Source: Paratinospora sagittata (Eukaryota; Streptophyta; Magnoliopsida; Ranunculales; Menispermaceae). Taken from it: a DNA stretch of 64,000 bases. Each line of letters starts with the position of its first letter. The stretch's first letter is position 1. The notes beneath the pieces were generated by a model. The model was not told the DNA's origin and did no database searches. It saw nothing but the letters and a program-made list of their open reading frames with translations. Shown piece after piece: positions 46,475 through 57,410 of this stretch. The stretch lies in assembly GCA_035771175.1 (NCBI GenBank), contig CM069604.1, forward strand, positions 18,043,115 to 18,107,114, in the 5' to 3' direction. A program made the position numbers and the translations under genes.

Positions 46475-47137
46475 TGAAAATCAAACGAAAAGAGATAAAG
46501 AACTGAGGCAACAAGGAAGATATTGGTACAATAGGAATCAAAGGATTAAAAAATAAACAAAGATCAAGATTTACCAAAGGTTAAAGATGAAGATTCAACA
46601 GTAAATCCTGGACCTATTCCTAGTAAGTTTTCGTCGAAGCGTCCTAGGGCATCAAAAGGGAAAGTGACTGCTAGTTCACTAAGTTTGATTTTATAATGCT
46701 AAAACGATAAGTTCGCTCCTGACACATACTCACACGTGTCGCAACCTAGTATCTAAAGGCAGTTTAATTTATCTAATGTTTACGACCGATCAACGTCCTT
46801 CTTATGACTAGCAATTTTTAATCGACTAAAGCCATGGGGCATATTAGCGTCCTCATTCGCTGTCAGTATGCTTGCGGACACTTAAACTCTAATATTAATC
46901 AAATTTGACCAATTAAACTTAAGTATCGCATGGTTGACTAATGAATATCACAAATTATATCACATCAACCAAACGTCAAGAATTTAATCATGAACAAAAA
47001 AATTTTAGCATTCTAAACATTGCATGATTATAGGCAATTATTCATTTTTAATAAACACTAATAAATGTATTTCAATAATAGTAGCAGCAATGAAAGTGAC
47101 TTTTATACCTTTGCACATATTTGACTTTTTTTACCTC
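46475..47137 (-). other. Sirevirus D region between gag and extra ORF (pol missing)
   Basis: About 660 bp without coding signal where protease, integrase, RT and RNase H should be. It contains the LTR-type motif GCGTCCT at 46639 and 46849, and CAACGTCC near 46792. Either a deletion removed pol, or D belongs to a non-autonomous group. The motif copies suggest regulatory sequence ahead of the extra ORF (inference). Confidence 0.6.
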
Positions 47138-48166
47138 TTAAGGTACTGCAAAGCCTTCGACTTGTGCACTCAACCTCTTTTTGAAGCAGCTGAGATAATT
47201 CATTATCTTCGTTCTCCATGTTGACTTCCTTCTCAACATTCTATCAGAAGATCTTCCATTGAGCATCCTAGAAGTGCTTGCTGAGGATTGTTGACTCATT
47301 GTGTTTATATCGCGAGCAACTTCACTTGCAAGAATGTCTTCTCTCTTTGATGAAGTTTCTAACCCACTCAAAATATAATATATTTCTTGAAAACTGATTT
47401 AAAATGGATTTGAAAACTCGTTTAGAAAATCTATTTTATATTTCCAGTTTTTAGGAAAATTGTTTAGAAAACATTGCACTAAAGTAGAATGACAAATGGT
47501 TTTTCCAAAGTGGTCAAGTTCATTTACTAAACGTATAAAACGTTGAAGGTTATCGTGAACTGACTCACTTTCTAAAACCCTAAAGTGGACGAGTGACTCT
47601 TCTAACGTTCTAACTAGGTCTCTAGTCTCATCCCTTCCTTCCATGGTTTTCAAGAGATCACATAACTCTTTTAAACTCATTTCCCATGGTTCGATAGATT
47701 CAGCTAACATAGTTAGCTTATCATTCCATTTCTTTGGAAGCTTATCACAGAAATACACTAGAGATATTTCTGCAGGTATTTCCTAATTCAATTCTTCCAT
47801 TCCAACAAGAATGGATTGATATCTGTTGCATGCCGTATCGAGAAATTCATTCTCTGATATCTCAAAAGTATCAAATAGTCTATCACACTCTTTGAGCTTT
47901 TCAACTCGATTGTTAAATTTTTCATTGTGAAATGATTTGAGTGTTTCCCAAATCTCTTTGGCACTCTCGAGATGAACTACCCTCTCTACTTCTTCCTCGG
48001 GCAAAGAACAGTACAAGGCATAGACAGCTTGAGTGTTATGCTTATCATTTAGTCTCTCATTGTCTGTCCATAACTCAATAGGCTTGCTGGGCATGGTGTA
48101 GCCGTTTACAGCCATTTCCCATAGACTAATATCCTTAGATCGTAGAAAGGATTTCATCCTTATCAT
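47138..48166 (-). pseudogene. Sirevirus D gag (UBN2-type), decayed
   Basis: Minus strand. The first part (48166-47783) has KSFLRSKDISLWEMAVNGY, ELWTDNERLNDKHNTQAVYA, AKEIWETLKSFHN and ENEFLDTACNRYQSI. A stop at about 47780, then VYFCDKLPKKWNDKLTMLAE and LKELCDLLKTMEGR (47758-47399), typical of copia UBN2 gag. A second, related block follows: ESLVHFRVLESESVHDNLQR, LVNELDHFGKTI, FLNNFPKNWKYKIDFL, as if the end of the capsid domain were duplicated. It ends in basic, Arg-rich sequence (47371-47138). No zinc knuckle is seen. Confidence 0.82.
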
Positions 48167-48295
48167 CCAATCTTGAAATCAGTCTCTATTGAACAGAGGT
48201 GGTATTTCTAAAGGTTGACCTACTTCTATGATTGTGCCTCTGGTCATTGCCAATGATATCAAAAAAATTGTGAAGTTTCTTTGAAGAGCAACACT

Positions 48296-48309
48296 GCTTT
48301 GATACCAAT
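48296..48309 (-). other. Primer binding site of Sirevirus D
   Basis: On the minus strand ATTGGTATCAAAGC directly follows the 5' LTR end CCAACA. It differs by one base from the TGGTATCAGAGC PBS (Met-tRNA type) common to plant copia elements. Confidence 0.88.
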
Positions 48310-48504
48310 TGTTGGCCCAGATATGTCTAAGAGGGGGGTGAATTGGACACTTAGACAATTTAAAATTAATTACAATGGCAAAATTAAAGTGCAGAATATA
48401 AATAAATATGCACAGTCGATTTATAGTGGTTTGGCTACTTACCTACATCCACTACCTAACCTCCTCAACTAGGATTTTAAACCTTATCACTAAGGGATTC
48501 TCTT

Positions 48505-48745
48505 AAGGTTGAGAATCAAATTGTTACACCTTTTCTCAACTTGTGGGTGTGAGAAAAGCCGTTACACTGCTTAACTTGCAGGCTTGAGACCAACCTATCC
48601 TAATTTATGGGTGTGAGACAGACTTAAACTTTCTCAACTTATGGGTGTGAGGACTACTGTTTCTCAACTTACGAGTGTGAGAAGACCATTTCTCAACTTA
48701 CGAGTGTGAGAAGACTGTTTCTCAACTTACGGGTGTGAGAAGACT
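48505..48745 (-). repeat. Mini-hairpin array in D 5' LTR
   Basis: Units like TTTCTCAACTTACGAGTGTGAGAAGAC; the last three are almost identical, about 29-31 bp apart. Arms TTCTCA/TGAGAA enclose a loop with CTTACGRGTG. Recent tandem expansion is likely for those copies. Confidence 0.8.
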
Positions 48746-49419
48746 TATACTTGTTGGATACAAGAATATCAACTTCAGTAGTTTATCTAACTACTATTAC
48801 AACCTTGATACAATATACAAGATATGAATTGAAGTACGATTGTATCCTATGAACTATCTCTCAAATTTCTCTTTCAACAAGAATGATCTAAGTTAAAATA
48901 GTGCTAAAACTTTGAGTAAAAACAGTTCAAGCTTTCAAATAGATTTTCAGATAAAGATAGACATTTAGCTTAGTATGAAAATCTTTTGAATAAGCAGAGT
49001 TTCAAATAAATTATTTGAAAATAGAATAACTTGAGCTTTTTGAAACAGATGAAAATTCAACTAACTTTCAAAAGTATTTTGGCTCCGAGAATTTTTGGTG
49101 TCTTGAAAAATTGTTAAGTGCTGGTATTTATAAACTTGTAGAGATGAAGTTGTTGTTCATTTGAATTTGAATTTCAAATATGAAAGTTTACTCACAACAG
49201 CTAGAATGTATCATGAAAATGACAACTGCACATTTCATGAACATTCTGATTTTCTCCAGATTCACGAATAAGGAAAGTCTAAAAGACGTGGTTTGTGAAG
49301 CAGAGGATATCTCTAACAAATCCAAAAAGTTGATTTTTGTACAAAAAGTTATTTTGAAAAAGTGGCTAAAAAGATGTATGAGTAAGAACATCAAAAATAT
49401 CATTTTTGTCGTTTTGTTC

Positions 49420-49960
49420 CTTTGAGGGCGCTCATGGAGCATCAACGTCCTACAAAATAGTGAAGTGAGGGCGCTACTCAATTGTAAGTGTCCTGGCATA
49501 CTTTGATGATTAAACGACTTAAATCATGAGGGCGCGACTTGATAGTTAACGTCCTGTTTTATTTTAAATTCACTTAAACGCACGAGGGCGCTACTCACAA
49601 GTAAGCGTCCTGAAATTTTAAAACAATATTAAGTGTGCTAAAGGACAATAAACGTCCTAAAAGTTATTAAGTTGATTCTAAGAATGAGGGCGCTCCTATA
49701 CAAGTAGCGTCCTGGCAATTTTTTGACTTATAACTATCATCGTCCTTAACGATAGAGATTATTTAAAGACTAAGAGAACTTTTAGTGAGCTAAAACTAAG
49801 TCAGTGTCGTGACACTTTCAAAGGTTGACTAAAGGGAGGCTGCTACTTACAAGTAAGCATCCTAATGAATCAGTTCAATTCAACCTTAAGCGTCCTAATA
49901 TCTTATCAGCGTCCTGACTCATCAAGTTCAGAAGGGTGCTGCTAAAACATTAGCGTCTTG
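49420..49960 (-). repeat. CG-centred palindrome array in D 5' LTR
   Basis: Copies such as GAGGGCGCTACTCAATTGTAA, GAGGGCGCTACTCACAAGTAAG and GAGGGCGCTCCTATACAAGTAG followed by CGTCCTG, spaced about 55-70 bp. Confidence 0.8.
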
Positions 49961-50318
49961 AAAGACTCTATAAAAATGGTTTTTGAGTTTTTGATTAAAG
50001 CTTGATAAAACATGATTAAAATCATGGTGTTTTTCTAATCAAATCAAATACTTTAGAAATCATAGAAATACCTTTAAAATGTGACGATCAAAATATGAAA
50101 CCAATTAAATCTTCTTGATAGGAAATTGATCGATAGAAGTTACATTCTAGGTTGTGACGAACTCAAAACTTTAATTGATGTTCAATAGAGTTGTGAGCAT
50201 AGTTCATTGATCTTGATTCTTAATAAATCTGAAATACTTGACAAGATCATTAGATACACAGATCAAAGATATTTGGAATCATCAAAACATTCATGTCATG
50301 GGGTTCATTGAGATAACA

Positions 50319-51235
50319 CACGATTCCTAAGAACCCGTGGAATGCACTGCTACTCTGTGGAATGCCCTCCTGTAGCAAAAACACGTCTCATTTACCTCAG
50401 ACAAGCTGAAATGCATTCCAGCAAGGAGAAACACGTTTCAGGTACAAGGCAAAGAGTGTGCATAACTCTCGGGTCTAGTGAAATGTGTTTCAGTTGAGTG
50501 AAACACGTTCGAGCTGTACAAATCCAGTTTTAGTGTGTTTTTGCCTCGGGCTCTCTAAAACTCGTTTTAGCCTTTAGAAATGCATTTCAGCTGGGTTGAC
50601 AAAAATTAATCATTTTTGTCTCGGGTCTCGTGAAACGGGTTTCAACTAACTGAAACGGGTTTCAGCTAGTGTATGAAAGTTTGTTGTTTTTTCTTGGGCT
50701 TCATGAAACGTACTCTTGCTTGTTTTTTCCATTTTTGCTCATTTTCGGGTTTTAAACTTGATCAACCATTGTGGGCCTTTGATTTCACTAATACATGATT
50801 AAATATTTTAATCCTGGCCACTCATAGTTGGTTTAGGGTTTTGAACCACAGTTTTCTATTTAAACAATCATTAAACCCTATTCAAAATAGTTAGAACTTT
50901 TAAAGTATCATTTTCTGAAACTGTTTTTGTCTGAAATCTAGCAAGTGTGCTAGTTGGGAAGATTCTCCTGTAGAGAATCAAAGTTTGTATTCGGTTGGAT
51001 TCTCACCCTTGAAGTAGGATCAGTTCAGTGAAAGGTTTTGAAAATCCTAGTCAGGGAGACTAGGTAGTGGAGGTAGGCTTATTAGGAAGCCGAACCACTA
51101 TATATCACTGCGCATTGTTTACTTTACTGCTCTTTTTACATTCCTGAGTTATTGCTTGTTCACGAATATTAATTGTTTGAGAAAGATCCTGAAAAATTTG
51201 CCAACACGCATATCACCCCCCTCTTGGGTATCTAT
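50319..51235 (+). mobile_element. 5' LTR of Sirevirus J, 5'-truncated
   Basis: It aligns with the 3' LTR from 56219 onward (CCAAGAACC/CCTAAGAACC, GGACAAGCTGAAA) but lacks the first ~480 bp, lost next to Sirevirus D, and ~285 bp that the 3' LTR has at about 56820-57105. Palindromic AAACGNGTTTCAG-type motifs lie at 50325-50720. A hairpin GATTCTC-CTGTA-GAGAATC is near 50960, CCTAGTC/GACTAGG near 51046 and a TATA box CCACTATATATC at 51095-51107. It ends at the PBS. Confidence 0.88.
51040..51107 (+). promoter_or_regulatory. Sirevirus core promoter module of J 5' LTR
   Basis: Hairpin CCTAGTC-AGGGA-GACTAGG, then TAGTGGAGGTAGGCTTATTA and GGAAGCCGAACCACTATATATC. TAGTGG can pair with CCACTA, and GGCTT with AAGCC inside, so the TATA box lies in the closing arm of a larger stem-loop. 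Confidence 0.65.
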
Positions 51236-51241
51236 AAGGTA

Positions 51242-51253
51242 CGGTATTAGAAC
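51242..51253 (+). other. Primer binding site of Sirevirus J
   Basis: CGGTATTAGAAC followed by GGGTTTTTTTTCACTCAAAAG and CTAACAATTCTTTTGAGATT. This is a decayed TGGTATCAGAGCGGGTTT context typical of Sireviruses. Three changes from the consensus. Confidence 0.8.
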
Positions 51254-51289
51254 GGGTTTTTTTTCACTCAAAAGTATCTAACAATTCTT

Positions 51290-52926
51290 TTGAGATTCTG
51301 ACAGGAAGTGACATTGTTAGGGGCGTCTTCAAGGAAGGATCATCATCCCATCAACCACCACTATTTGAAGGAGATAACTATCTCTACTAGAAAACTCAGA
51401 TGCACTTTTACATTAGAGCGCAAGGTGTGGAAATGTGAGACATGGTGATAAATGGGTTCCAGCCACCTACAAAGATTGAGGATGGTGAAATTGTGATGAA
51501 AGCAAGGCATGATTGGTCGCCTCATGAAAAAAAACTGGAGCAACTAAATAACCAAGCCACTAATATATTGTTTTGCAACCAGTTAGCAAATGAGTTTAAC
51601 CGAGTGAGTGCTAGTGCAACAACCAAAGAAATTTGAGATAAACTTGAGGTTACTCATGAAGGTACCAAGCAAGTCAAGGAAACAAAGCTGCGCATCCTTG
51701 AAGAAGCATATGAAACCTTCAAGGTGAAAGAAGGTGAAGAAATATCTGATGGTATAACAAGATTTACCAAGATTATAAATGAGATCAAAAATCTCGGTGA
51801 GACCTATCCTCAAGCAAAAACAATTGGAAAGTTTCTACGAGGATTACCTAAAGAATGGGATCAAAAGGTCACTGCCATAGAAGCAGCAAAGAACCTTGGA
51901 GAATATACTTTTGATGAACTGTGTGGATCACTAATGGTATATCAGATGAAGCTAAAGGAAAGGGAAAAAGTTGTGCAAAAAGAAGATAGCAAAACAAAGA
52001 AAGATCTAGGTCTAAATGCGACACAAAACAATATAGAAGAGATGTCTTCAGAAAATGACACTGATGATGAAGTAGCTATGCTCTCCAAAAGATTGAGTCA
52101 GATAATAAGAAAAAGAGGAAAAGGTTGACCAAGTTCAAAATTTCATAAGAACAAGAAGTTTGGTGCAAAACCAAACGAGTTAATATGTTTTGGATGCAAT
52201 AAGTCGAGGCATGTGAAGAAGGAGTGTCCAAGCAAGAAGAAGAATACCTTCAATGATAGAAGAAAAGAAAAGAAAGTTCTCAAGGCAACATGGGATGACT
52301 CATTATTCAAAGAGCATGAGTCAGAATCTGATGATGAGAAGGCAATACTGTGTTTGATGGCAAACACCAAGGTAAAGATTTCTAACCCTGAAAATTTTGA
52401 TGACTTTGATGATTTAGTAGATGAAAATGATTTTAGTCTTGTAAAAAGTCAACTAGACAAGGAAATTAGAAAGAACAAAAAGCTAAAAAAGGCTTTAATC
52501 ACAACCTTAGAAGAAATAGAGTCACATCTTGAGAGCCATGGTGCTTTAGAAGTGAATCTTGAAAAGGTTAGTGAGGAAAGAGACATACTTAGAAAAAGTG
52601 TGGAAGATCTAACATCTGTAATGATTGGGTTCACTAATGGACAGAAGATGTTTGACATGATGTTGAGTTCACAAATATGTGTATTCAACAAAGCCGGTCT
52701 AGGATATAGTGTAGGACATAAACAAAGAACCTATGACCATGTACTGACCAAAAGGCCTATTTGCCACCATTGCAAAAGGCAAGGACACAATATAGTAAGA
52801 TGCCTTATCATACACAAACATAAGGGAAAATTAGCATGGATAAAGAAATCCATCTTAAGTGATGTTGACTCTCAAGGACCTAAAGGATTTTGGGTACCAA
52901 AATCAAAGATTTTTCCTATGATGTAG
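51290..52926 (+). pseudogene. Sirevirus J gag with two zinc knuckles, decayed
   Basis: Translation in one main frame with stops near 51400, 51437, 51635, 52128 and 52926. Order: PPLFEGDNY start motif, RHDWSPHEKKLEQLNNQA, UBN2 capsid-like core (KLRILEEAYETFKVKEGE, GKFLRGLPKEWDQKVTAIE, YTFDELCGSLMVYQMKLKE), a first knuckle CFGCNKSRHVKKEC (52188-52229), an acidic and coiled-coil stretch rich in Glu/Lys (52330-52620), a second knuckle CHHCKRQGHNIVRC (about 52762-52803) and KGFWVPK before the protease. Two CX2CX4HX4C knuckles with a coiled coil fit Sirevirus gag. The capsid would package element RNA. Confidence 0.88.
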
Positions 52927-53860
52927 GATGGCTCCAAGCATGAATCATGGTATCTAGATAGCAGGTGCTCTAGGCATATGACCGGTGATAGATCAAAGTT
53001 CCTGAATCTTACTCATAAAGATGGAGGAGTTTTCACATTTGGAGACAACAACAAAGGAAAGATCACTGGCATCGGTAAAGTAGGTAACAACTATTTAACC
53101 ATATCTGATGTTCTTTTCGTTGATGGCCTGAAGCATAACCTCTTGAGCATTAGCCAATTGTGTGACAAGGGGTATGCCATTTCGTTTGAAGCTACAAGAT
53201 GTGTTGTAAAGCATGATGATGATAGTATTGCTAACTTTTATTGCTTCTAGAGATAAAAATGTGTATGTTATTAAATTTTGTGATATTGGTAATCAAAATG
53301 TTTCATGTTTGAGTGCAATTCATCATAATGATGCATGGTTGTGGCATAAAAGATTAGCTCATATAGGAATTGAAAACATCTCTAGACTTGTTAAATTTGA
53401 TCTTGCTCAAGGCATCCCCCAAGGGGTGTATTCAAAGGATAAAGTATGTGAACCTTGTCAATTAGGCAAACACACAAAATCCTCTTTTAAGAGCAAAAAC
53501 AAGAACTCCATATCTAGAGCATTAGAACTTATTCATATGGATCTCTTCGGACCCACACGTACACTTAGTTTAGGTGGTAAATCATATTGCTTTGTGATTG
53601 TGGACGACTTCACTAGATTTACGTGGGTTTATTTTTTAGCTCATAACCATGAGGTGTTTGATGTGTTTGTAAAATTTTGTTTTCATGTTGAAAATGAGAA
53701 GGGCTATAAGATCACTATTATTAGAAGTGATAGGGGTGGAGAGTTTGTTAATAAAAGTCTTGAAGACTTCTGTAACAAACAAGGATACACCCATTATCTT
53801 TCAGCTCCCAAAACTCCACAGCAAAATGGAGTTGTTAAAAGAAAGAATCGACCATTGTCG
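52927..53860 (+). pseudogene. Sirevirus J protease and integrase (partial)
   Basis: Protease: SWYLDSRCSRHMTGD, where the catalytic D-S-G reads D-S-R; then DGGVFTFGDN and LLSISQLCDKG. A frameshift at about 53235 leads to the pre-integrase zinc motif region (WLWHKRLAHIGIENISRLVK, CEPCQLGKHTKSSF) and the integrase core: LELIHMDLFGPTRT (first Asp), FVIVDDFTRFTWVYFL (second Asp region), IRSDRGGEFVN, HYLSAPKTPQQNGVVKRKNR. It breaks off right after the QQNGV motif, losing the integrase C-terminus, RT and RNase H. Confidence 0.9.
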
Positions 53861-55440
53861 AGTTCCTACTGAAACTACTTTGTTTGGCAACTTGCATATC
53901 AAGTATTCGACAAAACGCCTAGAAGAAATCCTACAAGGAATACTCGCAATGTGGTCATTCTGCGAGGCAATAGTCCGTCTGATTTATCATCCGAATCCGA
54001 AGAGAGGAGAAATAAATGGGAAGATCACCCAACTAGACCTCGCCATCGGTCGCCACCACCACCACCACCTCTTATGCTTGAACAAATCTCGCACCAAGTG
54101 CTTAGGCGTCTGATTTCTCCAAGAGTATAGGTGAACTTTGTTTTCTTCAATTGCGCTTACGTACCATTCCACCCTCTCTTCAATGAACTTGGGTGGACTT
54201 CATCCTGTCATTTCACCGCACCATGGTACAAGGCAGTTGTCCAAGCATTTTATATCGGCCTTACTCAGGATGCCGATGATCATGTTCATAACACTTACTG
54301 GTATCACTCCCGTGTAATGGATCGTCGCATCGTCATTTCTCCGAGACTTATTGAAGATAAATTTGAGATACCTCAGGGTGGTCCTTATGCTTTGGATGTC
54401 AATTTTCCAGACTTTGACAAGTTGGAAGTTCTCAATAACTTTTCCAAATGGATAGTGCATCCCACCTATCTTGAGAAAGTTTCTAACACCACTTTCTCAT
54501 TCATGCCTCATCTTATTCACAATGTCATCTCTCACATCATTCTTCCGAGGAGGAGTAGTCGTAGCTACGTCACTCCGGTAGATCTATTTCTTATCTGGGT
54601 GATTACATTCTGGACTAAGGTCAATCTGTCCCACATTATCTATCATCACATCGCCACTGTGATGAAGAGATCACGTGTTCTCCCTTATGTGATGCATTAC
54701 TCTTTTCTTCGAGGAAGCCGGTATTGATCTTTTCGCTATTTGGCCAGTTAGTCATGTTCAGCCAAGAAACGTCGTTAATGAAGGCACTCTACACAACATG
54801 GGATTCTACTATGTGCGTAGGTTGCGACTTTGGCTAACTCCTAGGCAGGTACCACGGGGTGAGTCATATGGTAATTTTGAGTCTCCTCATCCAAGCAATC
54901 CCTCTTCCGATGCGATGGAAGACCACCTTCAGGAGGACCGTGCAGATGATAATGCTTATATGACTCCAAGCTCTTCTTCCAACTCGTCTTCTGTTGATGA
55001 CCCCCACCAAGATGAGGCTGGACCTAGTCAGCCACCTCCACCTGTACCATCTCCTGGTTTTGACTTCAGTAATCTTGAGCAGCAGTTGCGTGAGATCCAC
55101 ACCACACAGACTACGTTCATGGCTTGGTCTCACTGACAGTCATGATCGTGTCTCCCGTTTCCTTGGATATTGAGATGATCTTTCAGCAGAGACGTTTTTC
55201 TATTCAGAGTTCCAGCATCTTCAGAGTCGTTTCGACTCGCTTGAGCAGTAGATCTTTCATCCTTCTCAGCCGTCGATGCATGATTTTTTCTCTACTGCGG
55301 CACTTCCACCTCCCGACATTCAATATGTCGCATAACTTGACCATTTCTCAAGATGATATCTTTCGAGATTTGGAGTGACATGCTGGTCCGTCTGATCCAC
55401 CGGTGGAATAGTTTTGCCCTTTTTGATGATTCAAAAGGGG
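53861..55440 (+). pseudogene. Sirevirus J extra ORF (putative plant transposon protein domain)
   Basis: Joined directly to the integrase. Homologous to the minus-strand copy in Sirevirus L. Frames: basic N-terminus with a PRRNPTRNTR-like start and Pro-rich SPPPPPPLMLEQ (53900-54110), a stop at about 54128, the conserved core (54131-54727) with HPLFNELGWTSSCHFTAPWY, VQAFYIGLTQD, FEIPQGGPYALDV, LNNFSKWIVHPTYL, FSFMPHLIHNVISHIILP and YHHIATVMKRSRVLPYVMHY, a frameshift, then RRLRLWLTPRQVP, an acidic Ser/Pro-rich tail (54860-55060) and decayed coiled-coil sequence. Function unknown; the position is that of a Sirevirus env-like ORF, but no signal peptide or membrane anchor is visible. Confidence 0.78.
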
Positions 55441-55738
55441 AGAATTTTGTGGATTATGCAGAGCACAGACTCAGGGGGAGTTAGAGGAATATGTAGGATT
55501 AAGGAGGATTTTTTATATTTTTTTGTCTCATTTTGAACACTCTCTTTGAACTCTAGTATTTGGATGAATATAATGTTATACTCTGATACATGTTATGGCA
55601 GGCTTTTTTTTTTTTACATGCAACTGTTATATGCATTTATGTGATTATTCCATCTATAAGCATTATCTATTCATCAAGCTTCAGTTGTTTCAATCAGGCC
55701 AAAAGTAAGATGTTTGAAATCATCAAAAAGGGGGAGAT
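55441..55738 (+). other. Sirevirus J 3' UTR with repeated PPTs
   Basis: Three G-rich tracts: TTCAAAAGGGGAGAATT (starting just upstream, 55428-55445), TCAGGGGGAGTTAG (55472-55485) and the true PPT AAAAAGGGGGAGAT (55725-55738) next to the LTR. Tandem PPTs are a Sirevirus hallmark. Confidence 0.85.
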
Positions 55739-57410
55739 TGTTAGCTTAATGGCCCCCACCCTTTGCACTTTTGATGATTCCAAATGATATTTTATGTTAT
55801 CTAACTTGTGTGTTGAGTATGTTTGAGTTTAATGTGTTGTAAGTCTTAAAGTCAGAAATAGAAACAATACACTCATCAAGCATAGAAGTTCCGAAAGCAA
55901 GACCTAAAGCACAAAAGAACTCTAGTGTGTATACAAAGCAAGTTAACTGAAGTCAAGGCAAAGCTAAACTGAAGTCAACCAAAGAACAAAGCACAAGAAC
56001 AGAACGTCTCAAAACGCTGCAACTGCTTTAGATCTTTTTAGGTTGTAAGTTTCTTTCAGTAATTGACCAGCCACTTCTCTTTATCGTGAGTTTAATCGAA
56101 TCAAATTTTATTTCTCAATGATTTTTAACCCTTCGATCTTACTTGAAGATTTAACCGTGGTTTAACTTGGTTTCTATCATTTTTTCCCTCATAGAACTTA
56201 AGCGGTATTTTGGATATGTACACAATTCCCAAGAACCTGTGGAATGCACTCTTACTCTGTGGAACGCACTCCTGTGGCAAAAACATGTCTCATTTACCTC
56301 GGACAAGCTGAAACGCACTCCAGCAAGCAGAAACACGTTTGAGGTACAAGGCAAAGAGTGTGCATAACTCTCGGGTTTGGTGAAACGCATTCCAGCTGTA
56401 CAAAACCCGTTTTAGTATGCTTTTGCCTCGAGCTCTCTGAACCGCGTTTCAGTTTTTTGAAACCCGTTCCAGCTGGGTTGACAAAAATTACTCATTTTTG
56501 TCTCGGGTCTGGTGAAACGTGTTTCAGCTATTGTGTGACAGTTTGTTGTTTTCTCTCGGGCTTCGTGAAACGCACTCCAATTTCCTTAAACGCACTCCAG
56601 CCTATTTTTTCCATTTTTGCTCATTTTCGGGTTTTAAACTTGAGCAACATTATGGGCCATTGATTTCACTAATACATGATTAAATCTTTTAATCCTAGCC
56701 ACTCATAATAGGTTTAGGGTTTTGAACCATAGTTTTCTATTTAAACAATCATTAAACCCTATTCAAAACACTTAGAACTTTTAAAATATAATTTTCCAAA
56801 ACTGTTTTTCTCTGCAACTAAAGGCAGCCACCATTGATGATTTGAATACACATGTTGATGCACTGAGATTCTGCTATTTTCACTTTAACAAAATTTGTTC
56901 ATCATCTTGAGCTCTATTACATATCTCGTTTCTGATTCGTTTCGAGGTAATATCTTTTATATTATTCGATTTTCTGTCGTGCATACTTTTAGTATTAAAG
57001 TGGCTGAGAAATTCTGTAAGAGATAATCTAAAGTTGTATTTTGTTTCTTTCTTGGAGTTTGTTTCCTTGTTGAACAAATTTCTTGTTGATTAATTATTGT
57101 ATCACTGAAATCTAGCAAGTGTGCTAGTTGGGAAGATTCTCCTGCGGAGAATCAAAGTTTGTATTTTGTTGGATTCTCACTCGTGAAATAGGATCAGTTT
57201 AGAGAAAGGTTTTTTAAATCCCTGTCGGAGAGACTAGGTAGTAGAGGTAGGCTTATTGGGAAGCCGAACTGCTATATATCACTGCGCATTGTCTACTTTG
57301 CTGCACATTTTACATTCCTGAGTTATTGCTTGTTCATGAATATTAATTGTTTGAGAAAGATCCTGAAAAATATGCCAACACCCAATTCACCCCCTCTTGG
57401 GTGTCTACCA
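55739..57410 (+). mobile_element. 3' LTR of Sirevirus J
   Basis: 1,672 bp, TGTTAGCTTAATGG to GGGTGTCTACCA. Palindromic CG motifs (56225-56610), hairpin GATTCTC-CTGCG-GAGAATC near 57133-57151, TATA at 57268-57280. Many differences from the 5' LTR show an old insertion. It is inserted in the RT of Sirevirus K: coding sequence stops at 57411. Confidence 0.92.
56225..56610 (+). repeat. Palindromic GAAACGNGTTTC motif array in J LTR
   Basis: About twelve degenerate copies, for example GAAACGTGTTTCAG, GAACCGCGTTTCAG, GAAACCCGTTCCAG and GAAACGCATTCCAG, spaced 25-50 bp. The 5' LTR has the matching array at 50325-50720. The L LTR has the related GGAACGCGTTCC. Confidence 0.78.

Larger units (their letters stand above)
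48310..50318 (-). mobile_element. 5' LTR of Sirevirus D
   Basis: 2,009 bp; the plus view is TGTTGGCCCAGATATG to GAGATAACA. It contains the TATA module (TTTATAGTGGTTTGGC, minus strand, 48419-48434), a mini-hairpin array (48505-48745), and a palindrome array (49420-49960). The right flank is the truncated 5' LTR of Sirevirus J, so D was probably inserted there. Confidence 0.9.

Noticed and set aside
48505..48745. CRISPR-like array
   Set aside because: Regular ~30-bp repeats, but in plant retrotransposon LTRs, with no unique spacers and no cas genes. Tandem hairpin repeats explain them.
54131..54727. Stand-alone host gene at the J extra ORF
   Set aside because: It lies between Sirevirus integrase and PPT/LTR, and has a homologue in the same position of Sirevirus L.
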